A DNA stretch of 64,000 bases, taken from assembly GCF_024807945.1 (NCBI RefSeq), contig NZ_JANUFD010000001.1:496001-560000 (forward strand), in the 5' to 3' direction. Position 1 is the first letter of the stretch, and each line of letters begins with the position of its first letter. This document shows positions 25,949 through 34,995 of this stretch, piece after piece. The position numbers were made by a program, and so were the translations under genes. The stretch comes from Pseudomonas sp. JUb42 (lineage in GTDB: Bacteria > Pseudomonadota > Gammaproteobacteria > Pseudomonadales > Pseudomonadaceae). Below the pieces are notes generated by a model, which saw only the letters and a program-made list of their open reading frames with translations, did not search any database and was not told where the DNA came from.

Positions 25949-26039
25949 GTGGGAGCGAATTCATTCGCGAAAGCGGTATTTCAGAACATGAAGATGCGTC
26001 GGATATCCCGGCCTCTTCGCGAATGAATTCGCTCCCACA
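25949..26039. repeat. REPIN, GAGCGAATTCATTCGCGAA type
   Basis: Inverted arms GTGGGAGCGAATTCATTCG and CGAATGAATTCGCTCCCAC lie between lhpC and the racemase-family gene. Confidence 0.85.
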
Positions 26040-26080
26040 ATTCGCTCCCTTAACTTGCTCCGACAATCGTCCGTCGGCCT

Positions 26081-27124
26081 TCATTTATCCAGTTTCAAGC
26101 CAACCGGCCAGGTATCGGACAACTGATACCCCTGCGGCCACGGATCGCTCGGGTCGAGCATGTGTTGGTGCGTACCGGTGATCCAGGCACGGCCGGACAG
26201 TGCCGGGATAATGGCCGGGCGCCCGGCGATTTCGGTGAGGCTGTCGATCCGGCAGTTGAACTGCGAGCCGATGATCGAGCGGCCGATAAAGCGTTCGCCC
26301 ACCGCCAGTTGCCCTTTGGCATGCAGCACCGCCATGCGCGCCGAGCAGCCGGTGCCACAGGGCGAGCGGTCGATCTTGCCGGGGCGGATGACCACGGCAT
26401 TGGCCGCCGTGGCGATTTCATTTTCGTAGTGCAGCGGGGCGGCGATCTGGCAGAAGGAAATGTGCTTCCAGTCTTCGTTCAGCGGATGGCTGAAGCCCAG
26501 TTGTTCATTGGCCGCCAGGGTGATTTTCAGGCCGGTCTCGACCAGATCCTTCGCTTCGTCGGCGGTCAGGGCAAAGCCCAGTTTGGTCGAGTCGACAATG
26601 GCGAAGCTGTCGCCGCCATAGGCGGTGTCGACCTGGATCGAGCCGATGCCCGGTACTTCGATCCAGGCATTGAGCTTGTCGGCAAAGGACGGATGGTTGC
26701 GCACTTCGACGCTCTGCACCTTGCCGTCGCGACACTGGGCCACGGCTTCGATCAGGCCGCCGGGGGCTTCCAGTATCAGGCGTGTCTCGGGTTCGGTCAT
26801 GGGCAGAATGCCGCTGTCGAGCAGCACCGTGGCCACGCACAGGGAGTTGGAGCCGGACATGGGCGGCACGTCCGCCGGCTCCATGATGATCCAGCCCATC
26901 TGCGCCTTGGGGTTCTTCGGCGGCACCAACAGATTGACGTGACGGAACACCCCGCCGCGAGGTTCATTGAGCATGAAGTTGCGCAACACGTTGTCCTTCT
27001 CGATCCAGCGCGATTGCTCCCAGATCGTCTCGCCCGGTGGTGGCGCGACGCCGCCGACGATAACGTCACCGACCTCGCCCTCGGCGTGGCAGCTGACCAC
27101 GTGAATCACTTTCGATGAACGCAT
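26081..27124 (-). CDS. Proline racemase-family enzyme with Ser/Cys active site (3-hydroxyproline dehydratase/epimerase type)
   Basis: The 347-residue protein has the proline racemase fold. The first catalytic position is Ser90 ([10 protein letters not shown]) instead of Cys, and the second is Cys256 ([11 protein letters not shown]). In this superfamily Cys/Cys pairs go with racemases and 4-hydroxyproline epimerases, while altered pairs go with trans-3-hydroxy-L-proline dehydratases; Ser/Cys members have been reported with both activities. Dehydration would feed the reductase at 23802. ATG 27124 follows AGAGGA; the open frame extends to 27235 only through repeat DNA. Confidence 0.82.
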   Translation of the reverse strand: MRSSKVIHVVSCHAEGEVGDVIVGGVAPPPGETIWEQSRWIEKDNVLRNFMLNEPRGGVFRHVNLLVPPKNPKAQMGWIIMEPADVPPMSGSNSLCVATVLLDSGILPMTEPETRLILEAPGGLIEAVAQCRDGKVQSVEVRNHPSFADKLNAWIEVPGIGSIQVDTAYGGDSFAIVDSTKLGFALTADEAKDLVETGLKITLAANEQLGFSHPLNEDWKHISFCQIAAPLHYENEIATAANAVVIRPGKIDRSPCGTGCSARMAVLHAKGQLAVGERFIGRSIIGSQFNCRIDSLTEIAGRPAIIPALSGRAWITGTHQHMLDPSDPWPQGYQLSDTWPVGLKLDK

Positions 27125-27194
27125 GAGTGATGGTCCTCTTGTCGAATATTGAATAGCGTCTTCTTTGGGAGCCAATATTGTGGGAACGAATTCT

Positions 27195-27285
27195 GTGGGA
27201 GCGAATTCATTCGCGAAGAGGCCGGTACATTTCACGCCTTTTCATCGTTGGATAAACCGCTTTCGCGAATGAATTCGCTCCCACA
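27195..27285. repeat. REPIN, GAGCGAATTCATTCGCGAA type
   Basis: Inverted arms GTGGGAGCGAATTCATTCG and CGAATGAATTCGCTCCCAC. A further partial copy (tgggaacgaattctgtgggagcg) directly precedes it, so the region looks like a nested or repeated insertion. Confidence 0.85.
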
Positions 27286-27343
27286 GTTAGCCTCCCACAG
27301 TATTCGCTCTCACAATTCGCCCGCACGATAGTTGCCATGAGCT

Positions 27344-28066
27344 CTAATTGATGGACTTTAGGAAGTCAGCCGTCTCCGCCCGCTGCGGATTGCCAATCAC
27401 CTGATCCGGCGTGCCGATTTCGTGAATCAGGCCGTTGCGGAAAAACGCCACGCGATCGGATACATCCCGCGCAAAGCGGATCTCGTGGGTCACCAGGACC
27501 ATGGTCATGCCGTCTTCGGCGAGCATGCGCATGGTGTCCAATACCTCCCCCACAAGCTGTGGGTCGAGGGCCGAGGTGGCTTCGTCGAACAGCATGTAAT
27601 CCGGCGACATGGCCAGTGCGCGGGCAATGGCCATGCGCTGTTGCTGGCCGCCGGAGAGCTTGCCGGGGAATACCTTTAGCTTGTCGCCCAGGCCGACGTG
27701 GGTCAGTTGCTTGACCGCCAGCGCCTCGGCCTCGGCTTTGCTTTTACCCAGGACGGTGCGCGGCGCCAGCATCACGTTTTCCAGCACGGTCAGGTGCGGA
27801 AAGGCGTTCCACTGCTGGAATACGATGCCGATCTTTTGTCGCAGCTTGTTGATATCGGTGCCCGGCGCATGGACCTCGGTGCCGTCGACGCGGATGCTGC
27901 CGCTCTTGATCGATTCCAGGCCGTTGATGCACATCAGCAGGGTCGATTTACCCGAGCCGGAGCCGCCGATGATCGACACCACTTCGCCCTTGTTCACCGA
28001 CAGGCTGACGCCCTTGATCACTTCCAGTTCGCCGAATGATTTGTGTACGTTGTCGATCTCAATCAT
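27344..28066 (-). CDS. Polar amino acid ABC transporter, ATP-binding subunit
   Basis: The 240-residue ATPase shows Walker A GGSGSGKST, signature LSGGQQQRMAIARAL, Walker B YMLFDEATSAL and the switch His in VTHEIRFARDV, the standard layout of glutamine/histidine-type importers. It energises the two permeases encoded directly upstream. ATG 28066 (MIEIDNVHKSFG) lies inside the last codons of the preceding permease gene, so the two genes overlap. From context the likely cargo is hydroxyproline. Confidence 0.92.
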   Translation of the reverse strand: MIEIDNVHKSFGELEVIKGVSLSVNKGEVVSIIGGSGSGKSTLLMCINGLESIKSGSIRVDGTEVHAPGTDINKLRQKIGIVFQQWNAFPHLTVLENVMLAPRTVLGKSKAEAEALAVKQLTHVGLGDKLKVFPGKLSGGQQQRMAIARALAMSPDYMLFDEATSALDPQLVGEVLDTMRMLAEDGMTMVLVTHEIRFARDVSDRVAFFRNGLIHEIGTPDQVIGNPQRAETADFLKSIN

Positions 28067-28709
28067 TTTCCTGCCACCTTGCTTCCAGCCGGGCGCCGAA
28101 ACGGGCAACCACCAGGCTCATGACGTAGTAAATGGCGCCGGCGATGCACAACACCAGCAACGGTTCTTGAATGCGCGTAACGATGGTCTGGGAGGCCCGT
28201 AGCAGCTCGACGATGCCGATCCACATGACCAGCGCGGTGTCTTTCATCACCGACAACAGCAGGTTGACCCAGCCAGGGAAGGCGACGCGGGCGGCCATGG
28301 GCATGACGATGCGGCGAATGTCCTGCCAGTAGGTCAGGCCCAGGGAGCGGCTGGCCCGGCGCAGGCTCATCGGCACCGACAACACGCCACTGCGCACGAT
28401 CTCTGTGCAGTAGGCGGTGACGTACAGCCCGAGCACCACACAGGCCACGCTGAAGGCGCTCCAGTTCAGCCCGGCAATGCTTTTCAGGGCATTGAACAGC
28501 ACGAACTGGATCAGCAACGGCACGCTGCGAAACACATCCAGCAGCCACGCCAGGGGGATCGAGGCGCGCGGCAACAGGGCGCGGAACAAGCCGCAGGCAA
28601 CACCGATCACGGTGCCGATCAGCATCGACACGAGGGTCAGCAGGATCGTCACCTTGGTGCCGTCGAGCAGGAACAGCATGTCGTTCCAGGTAAAGCTGGT
28701 ATTGAACAT
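28059..28709 (-). CDS. Polar amino acid ABC transporter, permease subunit
   Basis: The protein belongs to the HisMQ-type permeases, with about five membrane helices and the EAA loop (RSLGLTYWQDIRRIVMPMA) that docks on the ATPase. The start is placed at ATG 28709 (MFNTSFTWNDM), giving 216 residues; the longer frame begins at 28724. It overlaps the ATPase gene by 8 bases and follows the sister permease after a short gap, so the three are co-translated. Confidence 0.9.
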   Translation of the reverse strand: MFNTSFTWNDMLFLLDGTKVTILLTLVSMLIGTVIGVACGLFRALLPRASIPLAWLLDVFRSVPLLIQFVLFNALKSIAGLNWSAFSVACVVLGLYVTAYCTEIVRSGVLSVPMSLRRASRSLGLTYWQDIRRIVMPMAARVAFPGWVNLLLSVMKDTALVMWIGIVELLRASQTIVTRIQEPLLVLCIAGAIYYVMSLVVARFGARLEARWQEND

Positions 28710-28720
28710 GGTCATCTCCC

Positions 28721-29386
28721 TCAATACCGGAACAGGCGCCAGGACAGCAGGCGGGCCAGTCCCACGATCGCCTTGGCGATCAGGTAATACAGCACGGCGG
28801 CGATGGCGAAGAATTCAAAGGTGCGGAAGGTCTTGACGTTCCAGTCCTGGGTCACGCCGGTGAGGTCGTTGTTCAGACCGACCACCACGCCCATGGAGGT
28901 CATCAGTACCGCCCAGACCATCTGGTTGGTCAGGGGGTAGAAAACGATCCGCAACAGTTGCGGGATGACGATCAGCCGGTAAGCCTTGGGTGCACTCATG
29001 CCCAGGGAACGGGCGGCGCGCAGCTGGGTGTCCGGCACCGCCTTGAGGCCGCCGCGGAAGTTCTCGGCCAGGTAACCGGCGTTATTGATGGTGATCCCTG
29101 CCAGCAATGCCGCCCATGAACTGATATGTAGCCCGAACGAGCCAAGGCCGAAGTAGAGGATGTAAACCTGAAACAGCGACGGCGTGTTGCGCGCGATGGA
29201 AATCCACGCGGCGGCAAAACCGCGCAATATCGGTTGCTTGCCCATGCGCATGAAGGTCAGGCACAGGGCGATCAGCACGCCGAGGATCATCGACAGCGCG
29301 GCGGTCTCGAAGGTGACCAGGGCGCCGTCAAGCATGTCCGGCAGAGCCTTGAACGCGGCACGCCAGTGGAAGTTGTAATCAAACAT
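28721..29386 (-). CDS. Polar amino acid ABC transporter, permease subunit
   Basis: The 221-residue HisMQ-type permease has five likely membrane helices and an EAA loop (RSLGMSAPKAYRLIVIPQL). It pairs with the other permease to form the channel of the importer. The start ATG 29386 overlaps the end of the aconitase X gene upstream by 8 bases, so transport and dehydration of the substrate are tied in one transcript. Confidence 0.92.
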   Translation of the reverse strand: MFDYNFHWRAAFKALPDMLDGALVTFETAALSMILGVLIALCLTFMRMGKQPILRGFAAAWISIARNTPSLFQVYILYFGLGSFGLHISSWAALLAGITINNAGYLAENFRGGLKAVPDTQLRAARSLGMSAPKAYRLIVIPQLLRIVFYPLTNQMVWAVLMTSMGVVVGLNNDLTGVTQDWNVKTFRTFEFFAIAAVLYYLIAKAIVGLARLLSWRLFRY

Positions 29387-31136
29387 GGGCAGGCTCCCTT
29401 TCGGCGTTCAGCCAGGCTGGCAGACGCCCGCTGGCCTGGCCGCTGCACGCGGTGGCGACGCATTCGGCAAGGCTGGCGAAATGCACCTGACGCCCGACCA
29501 GCCCCGGCGCGTAGTGGGCGTATTTGCCGGAGTTGGTCATCAGGGTGCGCGCGCTGACCGGCACCACCGGCTCGCCGAGCATGCACCAGCAGGTATCGCT
29601 GACGAACTGCACGCCGAAGTCTTCCAGAGTCGCAACGTATCCGGCGGCCCGGGCCTGCTCCAGCACGGCGCGGCCGAGGGTCACGGCGACGGCGACTTCA
29701 GGGTGTTTGCGCTGGCCCTGGCACAGCGCGGCGAGGCTTGCGCATTCGCTCAGGGAGAAATGCGGATTGCCCAGCGACACCAGATCCACCTGCGGGTCTG
29801 GCGCGCTGTCGAGTTCGCGCCAGCTGTGCAGCAGCTCGCTGGCGGTGATACGGAAAGTGCGTTCAGGTGCCTTGTCGCCCAATGCCTGCTCGGCGCTGGC
29901 CGCTTCCGGGGTGACGCCGGCGATATGAAACATAGGCGCCGCCGAGGTGGTGGCGAAGGCGGCCCCGAACGCCTTGAGATCGTCCAGGGTCGGCGCCGCC
30001 TGCTCCAGCCCGCAGATCACCGGGATCTGGCTGCCGCACAGCAGGCCGACGTGGTAGCCGAGCAGCGGGTAAAAACTGTCGTCAAGGTCTTGCAGCGCGG
30101 GCACCTCGATACGCAGGCAGGCCCGGCGCTGCTGCTCGATATGGCAGCCGATCAGGGGGGCGCGGCCGGTGAGGGCGATGCAGATGTCCAGATAGTCCGG
30201 GTATTTCAGGGTGCGGGCGCCGATCACGCTATTGGCGTAGACCACCGCATTGGATTCAGCCCAGACGATCTGTTCGCCCACCGTTGGCGCGCTGTCCAGC
30301 AGATACGGCGCGCAGGTAAAGCTGACCTGGGCGCCCATGTTCAGATAAGCATCGCCGAGTTGGCTGGCGGGCTCGCCGAGGCTGGCGGCGACACCCAGTT
30401 CGCGCCAGCGGCGCTTGTCCACGGAAATCGAATTGAGCGTGGTGGGCACTCGTACATGGGCACCCCAGGCCACCAGTTGCTGGGCGAAACGCAGGCTGGC
30501 CGGGCCGGTATAGATGCAGCCGTCGATATGCGCCTGAGTGATGTCCAGCAGTTCTTTGGCACCTTGCAGTTCGGCCATGCGCAGGATGATGCCCATGGCC
30601 ACTTGCGCGGCCTTGCCCTGGCGACCTTCGAGCATGTCGCGGTCGTTGTTACTGAGGATCAGGTCGGGTGTCCATGGCAGGCGCTTTTCGGCACGGCTTG
30701 GCAGGGCCACCGGTTGTTCGCTGAAACCCTGCAGTTGATCACCGACTACTTGCACATGGCTCAATCCGCGCAGAGCGGCAAAGCCTTCGACACCGACGCT
30801 GATGACCGGAATCGAGTGTTCGAACATCTGCTCGGCAATCAATACGCCGAGGGTGAGGATATCGTCGATCTGCTCCAGGACCAGCGCCGCCGGGGCGTGA
30901 CCATTGAGGATCAGCTCGAGCATGACGCTGCTGCCGGTGCACGAGCCGCGGCCACTGGGAATGGCCAGCACCCGCCCGCTGATAATCGAACCGCTAAGAG
31001 GGTGATGCCGGTCGATGACTTCCCCGGTAAAGGGATCGACACCGCCCCAGAAACTCAGACCGACGTCGGCATGGAGCAGTTCGCCCTGGGCCGACCCTGC
31101 CACCAGGCAGCGGCCTGTTAACGAAACATCTGACAT
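29379..31136 (-). CDS. lhpI: Aconitase X-type cis-3-hydroxy-L-proline dehydratase
   Basis: The 585-residue protein fuses the small AcnX swivel domain (DUF126, residues about 8-135, with SGRGSCTGSSVMLELI) to the large AcnX domain (DUF521; LPWTPDLILSNND, GCIYTG, TTLNSISVDKRRW, GCHIEQQRR). Bacterial aconitase X of this type dehydrates cis-3-hydroxy-L-proline to 1-pyrroline-2-carboxylate. ATG 31136 is chosen over 31160 because the family begins with the SLTGRCLV segment. It sits between the binding protein and the permeases of an amino acid importer. Confidence 0.87.
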   Translation of the reverse strand: MSDVSLTGRCLVAGSAQGELLHADVGLSFWGGVDPFTGEVIDRHHPLSGSIISGRVLAIPSGRGSCTGSSVMLELILNGHAPAALVLEQIDDILTLGVLIAEQMFEHSIPVISVGVEGFAALRGLSHVQVVGDQLQGFSEQPVALPSRAEKRLPWTPDLILSNNDRDMLEGRQGKAAQVAMGIILRMAELQGAKELLDITQAHIDGCIYTGPASLRFAQQLVAWGAHVRVPTTLNSISVDKRRWRELGVAASLGEPASQLGDAYLNMGAQVSFTCAPYLLDSAPTVGEQIVWAESNAVVYANSVIGARTLKYPDYLDICIALTGRAPLIGCHIEQQRRACLRIEVPALQDLDDSFYPLLGYHVGLLCGSQIPVICGLEQAAPTLDDLKAFGAAFATTSAAPMFHIAGVTPEAASAEQALGDKAPERTFRITASELLHSWRELDSAPDPQVDLVSLGNPHFSLSECASLAALCQGQRKHPEVAVAVTLGRAVLEQARAAGYVATLEDFGVQFVSDTCWCMLGEPVVPVSARTLMTNSGKYAHYAPGLVGRQVHFASLAECVATACSGQASGRLPAWLNAEREPAHV

Positions 31137-31189
31137 GTTTGGGTTCCTGTCTGGGTACACAAATCGCTACAACATGGGAATGCGATTTT

Positions 31190-31281
31190 GTGGGAGCGTG
31201 GCTTGCCCGCGAAGGCTATGTATGAGGCTCAGAAAATTTATCGGATGTTCCGGCATCTTCGCGGGCAAGCCTCGCTCCCAC
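31190..31281. repeat. REPIN, GAGCG(A/T)GGCTTGCCCGCGAA type
   Basis: Inverted arms GTGGGAGCGTGGCTTGCCCG and CGGGCAAGCCTCGCTCCCAC with one base difference between them. It lies inside the predicted transport operon and may act as a differential-stability element between the binding-protein gene and the rest. Confidence 0.85.
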
Positions 31282-31310
31282 AATCTCCCCGATTCAGAGG
31301 GAGTTGTGGA

Positions 31311-32126
31311 TCAGCGATAAACGTTCGGCACAGTCAGGTCCACAGGCTTACCGGCGCCCACCCATTTTTCATACAGCTCAGCGTAGCGGCCGGAGCGTAC
31401 TTGCTGGTTGATGAACAGGTTGAGGTAGTTGATCAGGCCGTATTCGTTGCGCTTGGCGGCCAGGGCTACGTAGTCGATGACGTAAGGTGCGTTACCGGCG
31501 ATGCGCAGGCCCTTGTATTTGCCGGACTTGATCGAAGCGGCGGCGACGGTGTTGGTCACGACCGAGGCGTCGATGTGGCCCTGGGCGACGGCGAGGATAG
31601 TGTCGTTCTGGGTCTGGTAGGCGCGGAAGCTGCCGTTGCCCCATTTCTTCACGTCTTTTTCCAGGGCGATGGCTTCGAAGGTGCCGCTGGTGTTACCGAC
31701 CGGCTTGCCCTTGAGGTCGTCGTAGCTGTTGATCTTGGTGTCGTCGCGGGTCAGCACGACCATGTTGAAAGCGAAGTAAGGCACGGTCATGCCCACGGTC
31801 TTGGCCCGCTCGAGGGTGTCGGAGGTCGAGGCGACGATCACGTCGGCACGGCCTGATACCAGTGCCGGGATACGATCAGGGAAAGGCGTTTCCACCACCT
31901 CGGCTGTTACTCCCAGCACCTTCGCCAGGTCGTTGCAATAGTCCACGTCGAACCCGACCGGGACATTCTTCTCATCACGCATACCCATTGGCGGGAAATC
32001 CAGGGTAACCGCGCAGCGCAGTTTGCCGGAGTCGATGATGTCATCGAGCTTGTCGGCTTGGGCGGTGTTGATCAGGGAAACACTCATGGCGGCAAAGAGG
32101 GCTACGGCAACAGCTGGGTTTTTCAT
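31311..32126 (-). CDS. Periplasmic amino acid-binding protein of the lhp importer
   Basis: The 271-residue protein has a signal peptide (MKNPAVAVALFAAMSVSLINTAQA) and the two-lobed fold of SBP family 3, with GFDVDYCNDLAKVLG, RADVIVASTSDTLERAK and GNTSGTFEAIALEKD as the usual ligand-site segments. It delivers the amino acid, inferred to be hydroxyproline, to the permeases encoded downstream. A GTATAC palindrome lies about 60 bases before its start. Confidence 0.9.
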   Translation of the reverse strand: MKNPAVAVALFAAMSVSLINTAQADKLDDIIDSGKLRCAVTLDFPPMGMRDEKNVPVGFDVDYCNDLAKVLGVTAEVVETPFPDRIPALVSGRADVIVASTSDTLERAKTVGMTVPYFAFNMVVLTRDDTKINSYDDLKGKPVGNTSGTFEAIALEKDVKKWGNGSFRAYQTQNDTILAVAQGHIDASVVTNTVAAASIKSGKYKGLRIAGNAPYVIDYVALAAKRNEYGLINYLNLFINQQVRSGRYAELYEKWVGAGKPVDLTVPNVYR

Positions 32127-32186
32127 AGAAGCCTCGTGATATGCAAGTGATGAAACGGGCTGAGCGAAAAAGTCGGATATGTAATT

Positions 32187-32196
32187 TCGTATACGA
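32187..32196. promoter_or_regulatory. TCGTATACGA operator upstream of transport operon
   Basis: TCGTATACGA is a perfect 10-base palindrome inside ATTTCGTATACGATATT, 61 bases before the binding-protein start. It is the best copy of the motif also found at 25866 and 37868. Confidence 0.65.
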
Positions 32197-32372
32197 TATT
32201 AATTATGCAACCCGCGTGCCTGTTTTTTGATCAGTGGGTTAATTGGTCGCAGAGGCTGCTGGGGCAGTACTTGCAGCGGTTTGATGCTTGGCTGCGACAC
32301 CTGGGTGGCCGTCACCGACATGTTACAAAAGGGAGCAAAGTTGTGGCGGCTGCTCCATGGTGGGTAGCTGTT

Positions 32373-33119
32373 TCAGCGATGAGACTCTCGGTACTGGCTT
32401 GGCGAGAACCCGGTCAGGGCACGAAATTGGCGGCTGAAGGCGCTGTGATCAGTGTAGCCGCAGCGCAGGGCGATCTCGGTGATCGACAGGTCATGCAGCA
32501 ACAGGCGCGAGGCTTCGCCGAGGCGGGCCTTGTGAATCATCTGCCGGGGCGTTAGCTGAAAGATGCGCTTGCAGTGCCGCTCCAGTTGGGCGATGGACAG
32601 CCCGGCGATAGCGGTCAGTTCGGCCAGGCTGATGGGGCGGGCAAAGTGTTCGCGAATATAGGCATCCACTGCACCGAGCTTTTGATAGGCCGGGTGGGTG
32701 GATTGCGGGCTTTGCAGATCCCGGGAAATCCCGGCGAGGCCTATGATTGCGCCCTGCTGATTGCGCAGAGCCAGTTTGTTGGTCAGGCACCACACCGGTT
32801 GGTTACCGTAATAAAGGTGCAACTCCAGCTGATCGGACAGCTGGCGGCCGTCGGCCAGGACTCGGCGATCCTGCTCGGTGTACAGCGGGCCGAAGCGCGC
32901 AGGAAACACCTCTTCAGCGGTATGCCCGACGATATCCGCCTTGTGCTTGAAGCCGCAGCGCTGGGCCAGCGCCTGGTTGACCAGTGCGTAGCGGGCCTGG
33001 GTGTCCTTGATGAAAAACACCAGCCCCGGAATGGCATCGAACAACGGCGCGACCTGAGTCAGGGTCGCGAGCAGTTGGTCGAGGGTGTCGGGGGCGGGGG
33101 CGTTCAGGAGTTCGATCAT
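32373..33119 (-). CDS. lhpR: PAS-domain AraC-family regulator (LhpR type)
   Basis: The 248-residue protein has an N-terminal PAS domain (LFDAIPGLVFFIKDTQARYALVNQ split at about residues 25-130) and a C-terminal AraC HTH pair (LAELTAIAGLSIAQLERHCKRI; TEIALRCGYTDHSAFSRQFR). Its place in the middle of the cluster matches LhpR, the AraC-type activator of hydroxyproline use in P. aeruginosa. Two starts are possible, ATG 33119 and GTG 33125, neither with a strong ribosome site. Confidence 0.8.
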   Translation of the reverse strand: MIELLNAPAPDTLDQLLATLTQVAPLFDAIPGLVFFIKDTQARYALVNQALAQRCGFKHKADIVGHTAEEVFPARFGPLYTEQDRRVLADGRQLSDQLELHLYYGNQPVWCLTNKLALRNQQGAIIGLAGISRDLQSPQSTHPAYQKLGAVDAYIREHFARPISLAELTAIAGLSIAQLERHCKRIFQLTPRQMIHKARLGEASRLLLHDLSITEIALRCGYTDHSAFSRQFRALTGFSPSQYRESHR

Positions 33120-33187
33120 GGGCACAGGACAGGCTAGAGGTCGTGATGGATGATGGGGCTTATGGGGCGATCGTGGGGGTTAATTTT

Positions 33188-33278
33188 GTGGGAGCGAATT
33201 CATTCGCGAAGAGGCCAGTACATTCGCCACATATATGTCGCCTGTACCATCGCTTTCGCGAATGAATTCGCTCCCACA
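33188..33278. repeat. REPIN, GAGCGAATTCATTCGCGAA type
   Basis: Inverted arms GTGGGAGCGAATTCATTCG and CGAATGAATTCGCTCCCAC lie between the AraC gene and the dehydrogenase subunit gene. Confidence 0.85.
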
Positions 33279-33342
33279 GAATTCGTTCCTACAAGAAGTC
33301 TTCCACCATATTTGATCAGCAAGGGATTTTGCTCCGGACTGT

Positions 33343-34593
33343 TCATTGGCTTTCTTCCAGATGAATCAGGGTCGACACCCGCGTCGGGCTGAACGGCGGG
33401 CGCGGCATCGGCGGTTCCCAGCCGAACAATGTTTGCGTGGCCGTGGAGCAGATCTTCCCCTGACAGGCGCCCATGCCGCAGCGGGTGGCGAGCTTGGCCT
33501 GTTTCCAGTCTGGCTGCATGGCCAAGGCGGCGAAGGAGACGTCCTCGCAACGGCAGACCAGGGTGTCGGGGCTGGCCAGTTGGCGGATGGCCGGGTCAAG
33601 GGCGAAGGTCTTGTGTAACTGATCGGCAAAGCGCTGCCAGCGTTGGCGCTCGGGCCACAAGGCCTGGGCCTGGGATTGCAGGCCGACGGCAGCAAAGCCA
33701 GCGACACGACCTTCGACCAACGCCAGCTCGCTGCCGCCGAAACCGGTGCATTCGCCTGCGGCATAGTGATCGGCCATAGGGCTGGCCTGCCACTGATCCA
33801 CGCTCAATGCGCCCTGATGGACGTCGTAGCCCAGCGCGCGTCCCAGCTCTACGTTCGGCACCAGACCGAAGCCACAGGCCAGTCGGTCGCAGGCAACTTC
33901 CTCGATGCCTTTTGCCGTTTGCAGGCGCACGCCTTCGACGCGGTCTTGACCCAGGGCAGCGATAACATGGCTGCCTGCCCGGTAATGCGTGTCGAACAGC
34001 CCGAAGGCTTGCAGCGCCTTGTTCGGCCATTGGCCCAGACGCGCAGCGAAGTCCATCACCTGAGCCCAAGACGCCTGCTCGGCAATGCGTGGTATCTGCG
34101 CGCCGTTGGCTTTGGCCGTGGCGGCACTGGCCAGCAGTAGCGGACCACTGCCGGAGATGACAATCCGCTCATCCTGCACCGGCAGGCCGCCCTTGATCAG
34201 CGCCTGCAAGCCGCCCGCGCCAGTGACGCCGGGCAGGGTCCAACCGGGGAAGGGCAGCAGCAGTTCGCGGGCGCCGGTGCAAAGGATCAATGTGCTGTAG
34301 CTGATCAGCCAGCCGCGTTCCGCGTCCTCGACCAATAACTGTTTAGCCTTGGCGCGGGCGATGACTTTGGTGCCGCTGTACAGCTGGATATTCGGCGTGT
34401 CCTGGATCTGCTGGCGCAGGTCACGGGCCTTGGCGGGGATGCTGGCCTGGGGGCCGTCGCGCCAGATCTGTCCGCCGGGCAGCGGGTTGTCGTCGAGGAT
34501 GGCGATCTTCACGTCGGCATTGGCGGCGGCGAGGGCGGCGGCCATGCCGGCGGGCCCGGCGCCGATGATCAGCAGGTCGACATGGGCATTCAT
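33343..34593 (-). CDS. D-hydroxyproline dehydrogenase, FAD/NAD(P)-type large subunit
   Basis: The 416-residue protein has a Rossmann FAD motif at its N-terminus (LLIIGAGPAGMAAALAAA), a second nucleotide-binding loop (VISGSGPLLLASAA) and a C-terminal BFD-like [2Fe-2S] domain with CRCEDV and CGMGACQGKIC. It resembles the alpha subunit of heterotrimeric D-amino acid dehydrogenases such as the D-hydroxyproline enzyme of P. aeruginosa and the HcnB subunit. ATG 34593 overlaps the stop of the small ferredoxin-like gene. It would oxidise cis-4-hydroxy-D-proline together with the two subunits upstream. Confidence 0.87.
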   Translation of the reverse strand: MNAHVDLLIIGAGPAGMAAALAAANADVKIAILDDNPLPGGQIWRDGPQASIPAKARDLRQQIQDTPNIQLYSGTKVIARAKAKQLLVEDAERGWLISYSTLILCTGARELLLPFPGWTLPGVTGAGGLQALIKGGLPVQDERIVISGSGPLLLASAATAKANGAQIPRIAEQASWAQVMDFAARLGQWPNKALQAFGLFDTHYRAGSHVIAALGQDRVEGVRLQTAKGIEEVACDRLACGFGLVPNVELGRALGYDVHQGALSVDQWQASPMADHYAAGECTGFGGSELALVEGRVAGFAAVGLQSQAQALWPERQRWQRFADQLHKTFALDPAIRQLASPDTLVCRCEDVSFAALAMQPDWKQAKLATRCGMGACQGKICSTATQTLFGWEPPMPRPPFSPTRVSTLIHLEESQ

Positions 34594-34826
34594 GGCTGGG
34601 TCTCCACGCGCATGCCGTCGCGGCACAGGGTCTGGCAGGCGAGGCGGCGCTGGCCGTCTACCGTCACCCGGCACTCCTGACAGATGCCCATGCCACACAA
34701 CGGCGCACGACGCTGGCCGCTGACCGAAGTGCGGCTGCAACCAGTGCCGCCCAGAGACAGGGCCGCGGCCAGGGTAGTGCCTTGGGCGACACGCAGGGCG
34801 TGGCCGTCGATGCTTAGTTCAGGCAT
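34590..34826 (-). CDS. D-hydroxyproline dehydrogenase, (2Fe-2S) small subunit
   Basis: This 78-residue protein is a short ferredoxin-like subunit with CGMGICQECRV and a later CQTLC, plus an early Cys in GGTGCSRTS, placing cysteines for one [2Fe-2S] cluster as in HcnA-type subunits. Its stop overlaps the start of the large FAD subunit. It is separated from the other FAD subunit by a REPIN, but all three are on one strand and likely one transcript. Confidence 0.85.
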   Translation of the reverse strand: MPELSIDGHALRVAQGTTLAAALSLGGTGCSRTSVSGQRRAPLCGMGICQECRVTVDGQRRLACQTLCRDGMRVETQP

Positions 34827-34875
34827 GAGAGGGACCTGTGCTCAAACAGAGCGATTTGAATTAACCGGATTTTCT

Positions 34876-34963
34876 GTGGGAGCGAGGCTTGCCCGCGAAA
34901 AACGATAACGCGGTATACCTGAGCCACCGCGACGACTGATTCGCGGGCAAGCCTCGCTCCCAC
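34876..34963. repeat. REPIN, GAGCGAGGCTTGCCCGCGAA type
   Basis: Inverted arms GTGGGAGCGAGGCTTGCCCG and CGGGCAAGCCTCGCTCCCAC lie inside the dehydrogenase operon, between the genes of two subunits. Confidence 0.85.
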
Positions 34964-34995
34964 AAGAGTCATGCGGGTTGGATGACAGGAAACTA

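Noticed and set aside
29385..31121. A 578-codon plus-strand frame opposite the aconitase X gene
   Set aside because: Antisense shadow; the minus-strand product matches a known family from end to end.
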